A DNA stretch of 6,776 nucleotides from SOKG01 sp964449845. Its GTDB lineage: Bacteria > Chloroflexota > Dehalococcoidia > SZUA-161. The stretch covers positions 1-6,776 of the forward strand of contig CAYVES010000140.1 in assembly GCA_964449845.1 (NCBI GenBank), in the 5' to 3' direction. The translations under genes were made by a program, and so were the position numbers. How positions within the stretch are numbered: position 1 is the first letter of the stretch; every line of letters begins with the position of its first letter. The notes beneath the pieces are model-generated. The model had not been told where the DNA came from. It worked only from the letters and a program-made list of their open reading frames with translations, and searched no databases. Shown here piece by piece: positions 1 through 5,910 of this stretch.

Positions 1-55
1 AACCAGTGACCTCTTGCGTGTGAAGCAAGCGCTCTCACCACTGAGCTAACCGCCC
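1..55 (-). tRNA. tRNA-Val (anticodon CAC), 3' end cut by window edge
   Basis: Read on the minus strand from position 55, the sequence folds as a tRNA. It has acceptor strand GGGCGGT, T8-A9, D stem GCTC/GAGC with an 8-nt loop, and anticodon stem CTTGC/GCAAG around loop TTCACAC. A 5-nt variable region and the T-stem strand ACTGG follow, then the first two T of the T loop, where the window ends. The anticodon CAC lies at positions 20-22 and reads the valine codon GUG. About 20 nt are missing (T loop, 3' T strand, 3' acceptor strand, discriminator), so the acceptor pairing cannot be checked. The gene runs in the same direction as kinase 1 but has its own promoter. Confidence 0.95.
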
Positions 56-67
56 AGGATCGTATCT

Positions 68-96
68 ATGTTATCTACAAAATCCCTATTTGTAAA
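68..96 (-). promoter_or_regulatory. sigma-70-type promoter of the tRNA-Val gene
   Basis: On the minus strand there is TTTACA (positions 96-91, 5 of 6 matches to TTGACA), a 17-nt spacer, and TAACAT (73-68, 4 of 6 matches to TATAAT). The tRNA 5' end lies 12 nt beyond the -10 box, so a transcript would start a few bases before the mature tRNA. Spacing and placement are as expected for a stable-RNA promoter. Confidence 0.6.
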
Positions 97-162
97 GATG
101 GACCTGATTGTAAGAAACCTTTTTTGCCCCAACAGTAGATTCTAAGCCTTTTCCGCGGCAGA

Positions 163-204
163 TTGGAGCATCGGCTCCAATCGTGGCTGGAGCGCATGCT
201 CCAG
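163..204. repeat. tandem pair of perfect hairpins
   Basis: Two short stem-loops stand side by side. TTGGAGC (163-169) pairs with GCTCCAA (174-180) over loop ATCG. CTGGAGC (187-193) pairs with GCTCCAG (198-204) over loop GCAT. The stems share the core GGAGC/GCTCC. Neither has an adjacent T run on either strand, so they are not standard intrinsic terminators. The second overlaps the edge of the 186-bp repeat unit. Confidence 0.6.
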
Positions 205-374
205 GCTCCCCCCGGCTGTCATTGCGAGGAGCCTTAGCGACGAAGCAATCTCAGCGGCCGTGAAGGCAGGCAGAACCAGGAGATTGCTTCGCTTCGGCTG
301 GCAATGACAAAGAAACATTGAACATAGCCGCTCTACAAATGCCGATACGAGTTGCGCAACCCCAACCATCTGAC
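189..374 (+). repeat. 186-bp repeat unit, left copy (inverted partner at 5911-6096)
   Basis: This segment aligns without gaps to the reverse complement of 5911-6096, with about 17 differences in 186 bp by hand count (about 91% identity). It consists of 28 bp of GGAGC-rich sequence, the 93-bp palindromic repeat (217-309), and a 65-bp arm (310-374). Because the arms are shared as well, copies A and C belong to a larger unit, whereas copy B (2598-2690) has only the 93-bp core. The unit lies 95 bp beyond the kinase 1 stop codon. Its partner lies 37 bp beyond the kinase 2 stop codon in the same orientation relative to the gene. Confidence 0.8.
217..309 (+). repeat. 93-bp palindromic dispersed repeat, copy A (MITE-like)
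   Basis: The repeat begins TGTCATTGCGAGG and ends GCAATGACA. Its ends form imperfect terminal inverted repeats of about 30 bp (GAAGCAATCTC on the left, GAGATTGCTTC on the right) around a central stretch with CAGGCAGAACCAG. Three copies, all 93 bp, occur in this window. It has no coding capacity of its own, so it would have to be moved by a transposase elsewhere or act as a folded repeat. No clear target-site duplication is visible. Confidence 0.8.
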
Positions 375-379
375 CCAAG

Positions 380-415
380 CTGGGTAGGTTGCCCGACGTC
401 GCGCAACTTACCCAC
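380..415. repeat. imperfect palindrome, relative of the 40-bp palindrome at 6111-6150
   Basis: Centred on GAC|GTC at 397/398, the left arm CTGGGTAGGTTGCCCGAC is the same as in the perfect palindrome at 6111-6150. The right arm has three mismatches. It is a second, decayed copy of the same palindromic repeat, again near the 186-bp unit but on its other side. Confidence 0.65.
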
Positions 416-460
416 AGTCGGATGCGCTCGCAATTTTCATGATTCCTTGGTGACCGCCTG

Positions 461-479
461 CCCCTGATTTACTCAGGGG
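461..479 (-). other. hairpin with the kinase 1 stop codon in its loop
   Basis: CCCCTGA (461-467) and TCAGGGG (473-479) form a perfect 7-bp stem. The 5-nt loop contains the TAA stop of kinase 1 (471-469 on the minus strand). No U run follows on the minus strand, so this is not a canonical terminator, though it could protect the 3' end or affect termination. Confidence 0.45.
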
Positions 480-2286
480 CCTGTTCATCGGGGTTTGCCG
501 CTGACTCGGGCCCTTCCAGGGGCACTGAGAAGCCGAAGGTCGAGCCCCTGCCGGCACGGCTTTTTACCCATATCCGCCCTTTATGAAGCTCCACCAGTGT
601 CTTGCTGAGGGCCAGCCCCAGACCAAGTCCGCTCAAGCGCTCCCTATCACTCTCCTTACGTTGATAGGGGTCGAATATCTGCTGCTGCTCTTCCTCAGCT
701 ATCCCCGGACCTGTGTCTTTAACCTCCACTACCAGGCTCCCCTCCTTCTGCTTGGCTGTCAGAGTGATCCTTCCTCCCGCAGGGGTGAATCTGAAGGCAT
801 TGTTGAGCAGATTCAGCACAATCTGCCGCAACCTGACCCTGTCACCCCAGACCAAGGGCAGTGAAGGGGGTAGCTTCAAGATCAGCGATTGCTCGCGACT
901 CGCACGTACTGGAGCCACATCCTTAACCACTTCCCGAATCAGTTGCAGCACGTCTACCTGTTCGGGCTTTATCTGGAGCATGCCTATCTCGCCTCTTGCC
1001 AGGTCGAGGAGCTCATCGATCCTGCTGTTGAGGTTAGCGGCGCCCCGGCTGATGTTTCCCGCCAATCTCAGCAGAGTCTCGTCTTTGAGTTCAGAAGCCA
1101 GTACCTCGCTTGACATCACCACTGGAGTGAGTGGGGTCTTCAGCTCGTGCGCCAGCGCTGTGGTAAACTCTATTCTTTTCTTGATTTCCTCTTCCAACTG
1201 CTGGCGCAAACCTCTTTCCTGCTCGTAAAGCTGTTGAAGTTGTTCATTGGCCTTTGTTAGCTGGCGCGCGCGTTTGCCCACCTGGTCCTCAAGGTGCTGG
1301 TGGTATCTTGCCAGTTCCTGCTCCGCCCGCTTGCGCTCGCTGATGTCAATCCAGGTTTTCAAGTAATACCTCACCCCCTCGGCTCCTCCTACGGGTGTAG
1401 AGGTTATCTCAACCCAGAATCGCTCTCCGTCCCTGTTCTGAAAGACCTCCTCGCATCTTCCGGCACCTTTTCGCATGACGTCTTGTAACTGCCCAACGGT
1501 TATGTTGGCAGTTTGCTCTGTACACCAAGGATACGGGGCCTTCCTGCCAACCAGTTCTGTGGAAGAGAAGCCGGTTAGCTCCTCCAGTGCTGGATTGACA
1601 TATCTTATCGAAGTATCTGGATCGATAACCAGTATAGGGTGGGGGGAATTACTGAGGAGACTCGAATTGAACTCCACGCTCGCGCGCAGTGCTTCCTCCG
1701 CGTGGCTGCGCTGGGCACTTTGAATAGACTGCCATCCGCCTTCCCGACGGATAAGAGCATATCGATGATTTTCGACCACATCTATTATCTCCGATGGACC
1801 ACACTTATGAAGAGGATAAGAACAAACGGCAATCATCCGGTAGCTGCCAATGATATTGTCTATCTCCGCTTCGTAGTCAGCAAATTCTCTCCGTTGCCTT
1901 TCCTCAAGCCAGAAAGTATCTCCGGCAACTCGAAGCCCATCGAACCCTCTTTGCACAGCCTCATTCTCTTTTTTGACCCAGCCATCCAGAACCACGTCCG
2001 GGTGGAATCTCCCCGATTTCGTGTACCACTCGTCGGCGTCGAGTATCTCTATCTGGCCCTTATCGATGTAGTCGTCTAAATTCCTTACCGCCTTCCGCAG
2101 TGCTGCCTTTGCTGCTTCTACTGGCAACGGTTGCGGGGTTACCCACATGCAGAACTCGTTATGTCGCAGTCCTGCCTTAAAATAGGGCACGAGAATCTCA
2201 AGCAAATCTCCTCTGGTCTCGTAAAACAGACAGAGGTGAGTGCCCCAGGGGACATCGCCTACAACATCGATCCCAGTCTTCCTCAT
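469..2286 (-). CDS. kinase 1: soluble MEDS-PAS sensor histidine kinase
   Basis: A 605-aa sensor kinase that autophosphorylates on histidine and passes phosphate to a response regulator. Residues about 8-185 match the MEDS family (methanogen/methylotroph DcmR sensory domain): WGTHLCLFY near residue 14 and KAGL..NEFCMWVTP at 37-51. One PAS domain with its PAC tail spans about 203-318 (ending near IDISERK). A charged coiled coil follows at about 320-372. The HisKA domain has phosphoacceptor H380 in AHELKTP, whose ExxT motif also suggests phosphatase activity. The HATPase domain has the N box (N496), G1 (DTGPG, 524-528), F box (F538) and G2 (GLGLG, 553-557), all intact. No membrane segment or signal peptide is seen, so it is cytoplasmic. 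The ATG start is supported by GAGGAGG 4 nt upstream. There is no receiver domain. MEDS is thought to sense small hydrocarbon derivatives in other proteins; the ligand here is unknown. Confidence 0.95.
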   Translation of the reverse strand: MRKTGIDVVGDVPWGTHLCLFYETRGDLLEILVPYFKAGLRHNEFCMWVTPQPLPVEAAKAALRKAVRNLDDYIDKGQIEILDADEWYTKSGRFHPDVVLDGWVKKENEAVQRGFDGLRVAGDTFWLEERQRREFADYEAEIDNIIGSYRMIAVCSYPLHKCGPSEIIDVVENHRYALIRREGGWQSIQSAQRSHAEEALRASVEFNSSLLSNSPHPILVIDPDTSIRYVNPALEELTGFSSTELVGRKAPYPWCTEQTANITVGQLQDVMRKGAGRCEEVFQNRDGERFWVEITSTPVGGAEGVRYYLKTWIDISERKRAEQELARYHQHLEDQVGKRARQLTKANEQLQQLYEQERGLRQQLEEEIKKRIEFTTALAHELKTPLTPVVMSSEVLASELKDETLLRLAGNISRGAANLNSRIDELLDLARGEIGMLQIKPEQVDVLQLIREVVKDVAPVRASREQSLILKLPPSLPLVWGDRVRLRQIVLNLLNNAFRFTPAGGRITLTAKQKEGSLVVEVKDTGPGIAEEEQQQIFDPYQRKESDRERLSGLGLGLALSKTLVELHKGRIWVKSRAGRGSTFGFSVPLEGPESAANPDEQAPE

Positions 2287-2378
2287 CCGCCCTCCTCTAC
2301 TGAGTGGAAAGTTCGGCCACTTGGTCTTCTCAAGCTGAATTGCTGGCCCGCATCCCAGGATGCAGCATCATTGGAGCG

Positions 2379-2466
2379 TTATCGGACAGGATGGGCGCCG
2401 TTTCCTGGATCGACTGCACCCGTACCTGCTACAGAGGTCTGCCCCTCAGCGGGAGCAGAGCGAAAA
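2379..2466 (-). ncRNA. 88-bp conserved leader element, kinase 1 copy (candidate structured RNA)
   Basis: This is the inverted partner of 3242-3329: 83 of 88 bases agree and 69 consecutive bases (2393-2461) are identical. It lies 92 nt before the kinase 1 start codon, in the same orientation relative to the gene as the copy before kinase 2. In the sense direction three hairpins can be drawn: CTGCTCC/GGGGCAG with a 6-nt loop, ACCT/AGGT with a 7-nt loop, and GGGTGC/GCGCCC enclosing 17 nt. I do not recognise a known riboswitch consensus. It may instead be a dispersed DNA repeat. Confidence 0.45.
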
Positions 2467-2509
2467 CCGGGTACGAGATGGTCATGGCACGACAACCTCG
2501 CGTCCTACT

Positions 2510-2538
2510 TTCTTACTCCATTTACTCCCGTTTGTCAA
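2510..2538 (-). promoter_or_regulatory. possible kinase 1 promoter
   Basis: On the minus strand there is a perfect TTGACA (2538-2533), a 17-nt spacer, then TAAGAA (2515-2510), which matches TATAAT at only three positions. A start near 2503 would give a leader of about 215 nt that includes the whole 88-bp element. The -35 box is strong and the -10 box weak, so this is tentative. Confidence 0.3.
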
Positions 2539-2597
2539 GCCATTTGAGCAGTCGAAAAATAGCGATTGAAAACCAAGTTGGTGTTGCCGCATTGTTA

Positions 2598-2690
2598 TGT
2601 CATTGCGAGGAGCGCTAGCGACGAAGCAATCCCAGTGGCCATCAAGACAGGCAGAACCAGAAGATTGCTTCGCTTCGGCTCGCAATGACA
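2598..2690 (+). repeat. 93-bp palindromic dispersed repeat, copy B (MITE-like)
   Basis: Same ends (TGTCATTGCGAGG ... GCAATGACA) and same length as copies A and C, and same orientation as A. Unlike those copies it lacks the shared flanking arms, which shows that the 93-bp core is the mobile or independently dispersed unit. It sits just upstream of the possible kinase 1 promoter. Confidence 0.8.
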
Positions 2691-2800
2691 GCCACAACCC
2701 CCGTTTTTGAGGGTAATCGCTGTTTTGGGGAGCAGGCCCTGATCCGTGGATTGGGGAATCCATTCAAATGTGGCCTAGAGGCGAGGGGATAAAGACATAC

Positions 2801-2962
2801 CCTCATCCTTCGACAAGCTCAGGACAGGCTCTAACCTCTCCCTTCAAGCGAGAGGAACTTGCACCAAGGCCCTTACAGGATGCGACGCAACCCTCCCTCC
2901 CCTGACGGGAGGGAGGGGGATGAACTTTCCTCCTCACCTAACCTCTCCCTTCAAGGCAGAGG
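2801..2962. repeat. cluster of small dispersed repeats
   Basis: CTCATCCTTCGACAAGCTCA begins at about 2802 and continues AGGAC; I recognise it as a motif repeated in many bacterial genomes. A 25-bp direct repeat beginning CTAACCTCTCCCTTCAAG occurs at 2831-2855 and 2938-2962, with 23 of 25 bases agreeing and starts 107 bp apart. No open frame explains this stretch. Confidence 0.6.
2891..2917. repeat. 11-bp C-rich/G-rich hairpin
   Basis: CCCTCCCTCCC (2891-2901) pairs perfectly with GGGAGGGAGGG (2907-2917) over a 5-nt loop. It lies between the two 25-bp direct repeats. No T run follows, so a terminator role is unsupported, although the stem would be very stable. Confidence 0.55.
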
Positions 2963-3000
2963 TATTCTTGCCAAACCACGCCAGAGACTGTGGGCCTGAA

Positions 3001-3077
3001 TTGTAATCTTTTTGTAATCTTTTTGTAATCCCTTCGTAATTCTTCCTTAATACCTCCTTAATCTTTTCTTAATCCCA
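3001..3077 (+). promoter_or_regulatory. seven 11-bp direct repeats, Pho-box-like operator array
   Basis: Seven consecutive 11-bp units start at 3001, 3012, 3023, 3034, 3045, 3056 and 3067. Each has TAAT at its positions 4-7, invariant in all seven. The first two units are identical (TTGTAATCTTT). The last three read CCTTAATACCT, CCTTAATCTTT and TCTTAATCCCA. Direct repeats with an 11-bp period are the hallmark of PhoB/OmpR-family sites. The last three units closely fit the cyanobacterial SphR box (PyTTAAPyPy then T/A, 3-bp gaps). A -10-like TACAAT (3085-3090) begins 11 bp after the last TAAT, the placement expected when the array replaces a -35 box. The gene downstream is kinase 2. The regulator is unproven. 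Confidence 0.6.
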
Positions 3078-3084
3078 ATGGTAG

Positions 3085-3090
3085 TACAAT
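3085..3090 (+). promoter_or_regulatory. -10-like TACAAT downstream of the 11-bp array
   Basis: TACAAT matches TATAAT at five of six positions, and no good -35 box precedes it other than the repeat array. A start near 3097 would give kinase 2 a leader of about 340 nt containing the 88-bp element. This is the pattern of an activator-dependent promoter. Confidence 0.4.
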
Positions 3091-3165
3091 CTCATCTGGT
3101 GAGCCCCCACCCCAGGCCACCTGCATCAAGGATTATGAACGACTGCAAGCTATTGACCAGTCGTG

Positions 3166-3171
3166 TATAAT
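3166..3171 (+). promoter_or_regulatory. perfect TATAAT, second candidate kinase 2 promoter
   Basis: TATAAT at 3166-3171 lies in the near-palindrome GTATAATATAC (3165-3175). The nearest -35-like sequence, TTGACC at 3153-3158, is only 7 nt away and cannot pair with it. The hexamer at the proper 17-nt spacing is CTGCAA, which is poor. If used, transcription would start near 3178, about 60 nt before the 88-bp element. The symmetric sequence around the box could be an operator. Confidence 0.35.
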
Positions 3172-3241
3172 ATACGCACCAAGGTAATCGCTCACGAGGT
3201 GCACAGCCAACACCACCTGATTTGCCGAATGCACTTCGCGA

Positions 3242-3329
3242 TTTTTGCTCTGCTCCCGCTGAGGGGCAGACCTCTGTAGCAGGTACGGGTGCAGTCGATC
3301 CAGGAAACGGCGCCCGGCCTGCCCAATAA
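3242..3329 (+). ncRNA. 88-bp conserved leader element, kinase 2 copy (candidate structured RNA)
   Basis: Partner of 2379-2466, with five differences in 88 bases. The copy ends 108 nt before the kinase 2 ATG, in the same orientation relative to the gene as the kinase 1 copy. The potential hairpins are the same, because all stem bases fall inside the identical 69-bp core. The identity between copies therefore gives no covariation evidence for or against the fold. It could be a 5'-leader regulator shared by both kinases, a recent repeat, or a gene-conversion tract. Confidence 0.45.
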
Positions 3330-3424
3330 CATCTTAGCAATCTTGTCCAACTACGTCGCAGCCACTACGACAGAGCCCAGCATTGACATGACAGAGCCAG
3401 TTACGTGGAGTTCTGACTCTGATT

Positions 3425-3431
3425 GAGGAGG
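3425..3431 (+). promoter_or_regulatory. ribosome binding site that fixes the kinase 2 start
   Basis: GAGGAGG lies 6 nt before ATG 3438. An in-frame TTG at 3423 would overlap this site and has no comparable site of its own, so ATG 3438 is the preferred start, giving 811 rather than 816 residues. Confidence 0.75.
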
Positions 3432-3437
3432 CGAGGA

Positions 3438-5873
3438 ATGGCAAGGAGAATTGGAACAATAGCCATTGATGTCACGGAGAGGAGGAGGCCGCAGGAGGCG
3501 CTGCCGGAGTGCGAGCGGGAATTCCGTAATGTACTTGAGAATTCACTTGATATGATATATCGGCTGAATCTTGAGACCGGTACATACGATTATGTGAGTC
3601 CGGCGTCCGCACAGGTCATCGGCTATAGTCCCGACGAGCTGATAGCTCTCGGCGTCGAACGAGCGAGGTCTCTGGCACATCCTGACGATATTCAAAGGCT
3701 GGACGACAATGTCATCCAGTTGTTGACACAAGCACCGGAGCAAGGGATGCCTCCAGGTATTGAGTACCGCTTCAATCACAAAGAGCGGGGCTACCGCTGG
3801 GTGAGCGACAACCGTTCAGTATTATGTGACGAGCGCGGTGTGCCAGTAGCGGTCGTAGGGAATCTGAGGGACATCACTGAGCGCAAGCAGGCGGAGGAGG
3901 CGCTGAAGGAAAGCGAGGAATTTAGTTCCAGTCTGCTGAGCAATTCTCCCAACCCTGTATTAGTCGTAAACCCAGATACTTCAATAGGATATCTGAATCC
4001 TGCGATGGAGAAGCTCACTGGCTTCTCATCAGCGGAGCTTGTTGGCATAAAGGCCCCATATCCCTGGTGGACAGAAGAGACTATGAACAAAACCAGTATG
4101 GACTTTGAAGACGCTTTATGTAAGGGAGCCAGGAGACTTGAGGAGCTTTTTCAAAAGAAAAGCGGGGAGCGATTCTGGGCTGAGGTGACTTCCTCACCGA
4201 TAAGAAGCAATGGGGAGTTCAAGTACTACGTGTCAAACTGGGTCGACGTCACGGAGCGCAAGAAGGCGGAGGAGGAACTGGCAAAATACCGCCAGCACCT
4301 TGAGGAGCTGGTGGAGGAACGCACCGCTGAGCTGAAGGATATCAACGAACAACTTCAACGGGAGATCGTTGAGCGCAAGCGGGCCGAGGCGGAGTTGAGA
4401 ATCAAGGACTGGGCAATAGCGTCATCCATCAACGCCATCGTCATGGCCGACCTTGAAGGCAACTTGATCTACGTCAACGCCACTTTCCTCAAGATGTGGG
4501 GGTACGATAGCAGCGAAGAAACCATTGGAAGGCCCGCCGTGGAATTCTGGCAGGACCGAAAACAGGCTGCAAGGGTAGTGAGAACGCTCCTGCGAAAAGG
4601 CATCTGGCAGGGAGAATTGGTCGCTTTGAGAGCGGATGGCTCAACCTTCGATGGCCACGTCGTGGCAAGCCTCGTTGAAGATGATGAGGGCGAACCTATC
4701 TGCCTGATGGCCTCCATGATCGACATGACGGAACGCAAGCAGATGGAGGAAGCGCTGCGAACCAGGGAGGAATACTTCGAGTCGCTCATAGAGAACTCGT
4801 CGGATGTCATCGTGGTTCTAAATGGTGACGGAACGGTGCGCGATGGGAGCCCAGCCATTGCGCGTGTGATGGGATATGAACCAGAAGAGGTGCTGGGCAC
4901 GAATACTCTTACGTTTGTTCACCCTGACGATTTGTCCAATGCAGCCGAAGCCTTTGCGCAATTGGCGCAAAATCCGGGTACCATTGAACGGAGGGAGGTG
5001 CGTTTCCGGCACAAAGACGGCTCGTGGCGCTATATTGAAGCAATAGGCCAGAATCTACTGCATGACCCGGCTGTGAGAGGTATTGTCGCCAATTTCCGCG
5101 ACATCACCGAGCGCAAAAAGGCGGAGGAGAAGCTAGAAGAGCTTTACCAGCGGGAGAAGGAATTGCGCCGGGAGTTGGAAGCGGAAATGAAGAGAAGAGC
5201 GGAGTTCACGAGAGCGCTGGCGCATGAGCTGAAAACCCCCCTCACTCCAGTGGTGATGTCAAGCCAGCTACTGGCTTCGGAGCTCAAAGATGAGACTTTG
5301 CTTAGGGTGGCGAGAAACATCAGCCGCGGCGCTGCTAACCTGAACAGCAGGATCGATGAACTCCTCGACCTAGCACGAGGGGAGATGGGCATGCTCCAGT
5401 TGAAGCTTGAACAAGTGGACGCGCTGCAACTGCTTCAGGAAGTGATTGAGGATGTGGCCCTGGTGCCTTCCAGCCGCGGCCAATCCCTGATCTCGAAGCT
5501 GCCTTCTTCCCTGCCCCCGGTCTGGTGTGACAGGGTCAGGTTGCGGCAGATTGTGCTGAATCTGCTCAACAATGCCTTCAAGTTCACCCCCGACGGCGGA
5601 GAGATTACCTTGAGAGCGAGGCAAGAAGATGCTGGGCTGATAGTGAAAGTTCGGGATAGCGGACCGGGGATAGCCAAGCAAGAGCAGCAGCGGCTATTCG
5701 AGCCCTACCACCGCGTTGACAGTGACAGGGAGCGCTTGAGCGGACTTGGGCTGGGGCTAGCTCTGTGCAAGACACTGGTGGAGCTTCACAAGGGGCGGAT
5801 ATGGGTAGAAAGCCATGCCGGCAAAGGCTCGACCTTCGGCTTCTCATTGCCCCTGGAAGGCCCCGGAGAGTAG
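3438..5873 (+). CDS. kinase 2: soluble multi-PAS sensor histidine kinase
   Basis: An 811-aa cytoplasmic kinase with no membrane segment. The first 25 residues read like the tail of a PAC motif (IDVTERRR at 10-17), so the protein begins just after where another sensor domain would end. Four PAS domains follow at about 26-150, 160-275, 322-433 and 443-560, each closing with a D-[IVM]-TERK motif (D145, D270, D429, D555). Coiled coils lie at about 276-320 and 560-588. HisKA carries H596 in AHELKTP with an ExxT phosphatase motif. The HATPase domain has N712, G1 DSGPG (740-744), F754 and G2 GLGLG (769-773), all intact. The second PAS and the kinase core are paralogous to kinase 1; the other PAS domains have no counterpart there. 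No receiver domain is present. PAS ligands cannot be told from the sequence. Confidence 0.95.
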   Translation: MARRIGTIAIDVTERRRPQEALPECEREFRNVLENSLDMIYRLNLETGTYDYVSPASAQVIGYSPDELIALGVERARSLAHPDDIQRLDDNVIQLLTQAPEQGMPPGIEYRFNHKERGYRWVSDNRSVLCDERGVPVAVVGNLRDITERKQAEEALKESEEFSSSLLSNSPNPVLVVNPDTSIGYLNPAMEKLTGFSSAELVGIKAPYPWWTEETMNKTSMDFEDALCKGARRLEELFQKKSGERFWAEVTSSPIRSNGEFKYYVSNWVDVTERKKAEEELAKYRQHLEELVEERTAELKDINEQLQREIVERKRAEAELRIKDWAIASSINAIVMADLEGNLIYVNATFLKMWGYDSSEETIGRPAVEFWQDRKQAARVVRTLLRKGIWQGELVALRADGSTFDGHVVASLVEDDEGEPICLMASMIDMTERKQMEEALRTREEYFESLIENSSDVIVVLNGDGTVRDGSPAIARVMGYEPEEVLGTNTLTFVHPDDLSNAAEAFAQLAQNPGTIERREVRFRHKDGSWRYIEAIGQNLLHDPAVRGIVANFRDITERKKAEEKLEELYQREKELRRELEAEMKRRAEFTRALAHELKTPLTPVVMSSQLLASELKDETLLRVARNISRGAANLNSRIDELLDLARGEMGMLQLKLEQVDALQLLQEVIEDVALVPSSRGQSLISKLPSSLPPVWCDRVRLRQIVLNLLNNAFKFTPDGGEITLRARQEDAGLIVKVRDSGPGIAKQEQQRLFEPYHRVDSDRERLSGLGLGLALCKTLVELHKGRIWVESHAGKGSTFGFSLPLEGPGE

Positions 5874-5910
5874 GAACCCCCGTCAGTGGCTTGTATCATG
5901 TCTCAGTTAC

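Larger units (their letters stand above)
56..468. other. non-coding region between kinase 1 and the tRNA gene
   Basis: No credible gene is present. The short open frames across it lie in repeat sequence and lack ribosome binding sites. It holds the tRNA promoter, two adjacent perfect hairpins (163-180 and 187-204), the 186-bp repeat unit with 93-bp repeat copy A, an imperfect palindrome around 380-415, and a hairpin overlapping the kinase 1 stop codon. Confidence 0.8.
2287..3437. other. 1.15-kb divergent intergenic region
   Basis: No credible gene is present; open frames across it are repeat-derived or shadows. It separates two divergently transcribed kinases. From left to right it contains the kinase 1 leader with one 88-bp element, a possible kinase 1 promoter, 93-bp repeat copy B, dispersed short repeats and a G-rich hairpin (about 2800-2965), the 11-bp direct repeat array, two -10-like sites, the second 88-bp element, and the kinase 2 ribosome binding site. 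Confidence 0.8.

Noticed and set aside
142..433. Small minus-strand open frames of 60-78 codons, and matching plus-strand frames at 5765-6167
   Set aside because: They are translations of the 93-bp repeat and its arms on either strand. They lack ribosome binding sites and are readable only because the repeat has open frames.
713..2079. Plus-strand open frames of 64-171 codons inside kinase 1, and minus-strand frames of 64-143 codons inside kinase 2
   Set aside because: Shadows of the two kinase genes. The kinase frames have complete conserved motifs and ribosome binding sites; the shadows have neither.
2131..2618. Plus-strand open frames across the kinase 1 start and upstream region, and a minus-strand frame at 3092-3340 with the same 20-odd residue peptide
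   Set aside because: The shared peptide is just the antisense translation of the 88-bp element in both copies. The core is identical in DNA, so there is no sign of protein-level selection, and no start signal is present.
2907..2920. G-quadruplex
   Set aside because: Only three separated G tracts are present, the last one longer. The sequence is better explained by the perfect hairpin with the C-rich arm.
3001..3077. CRISPR-like array
   Set aside because: Units are 11 bp with no spacers; it is a contiguous phased direct repeat.
3153..3171. TTGACC paired with TATAAT as a standard promoter
   Set aside because: The spacer is only 7 nt, too short for sigma-70 recognition. Only the TATAAT was kept as a candidate.
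3383..3411. Promoter with perfect TTGACA just before kinase 2
   Set aside because: At 17-nt spacing the -10 position is TGGAGT, which matches only three of six bases and lacks the key second-position A.
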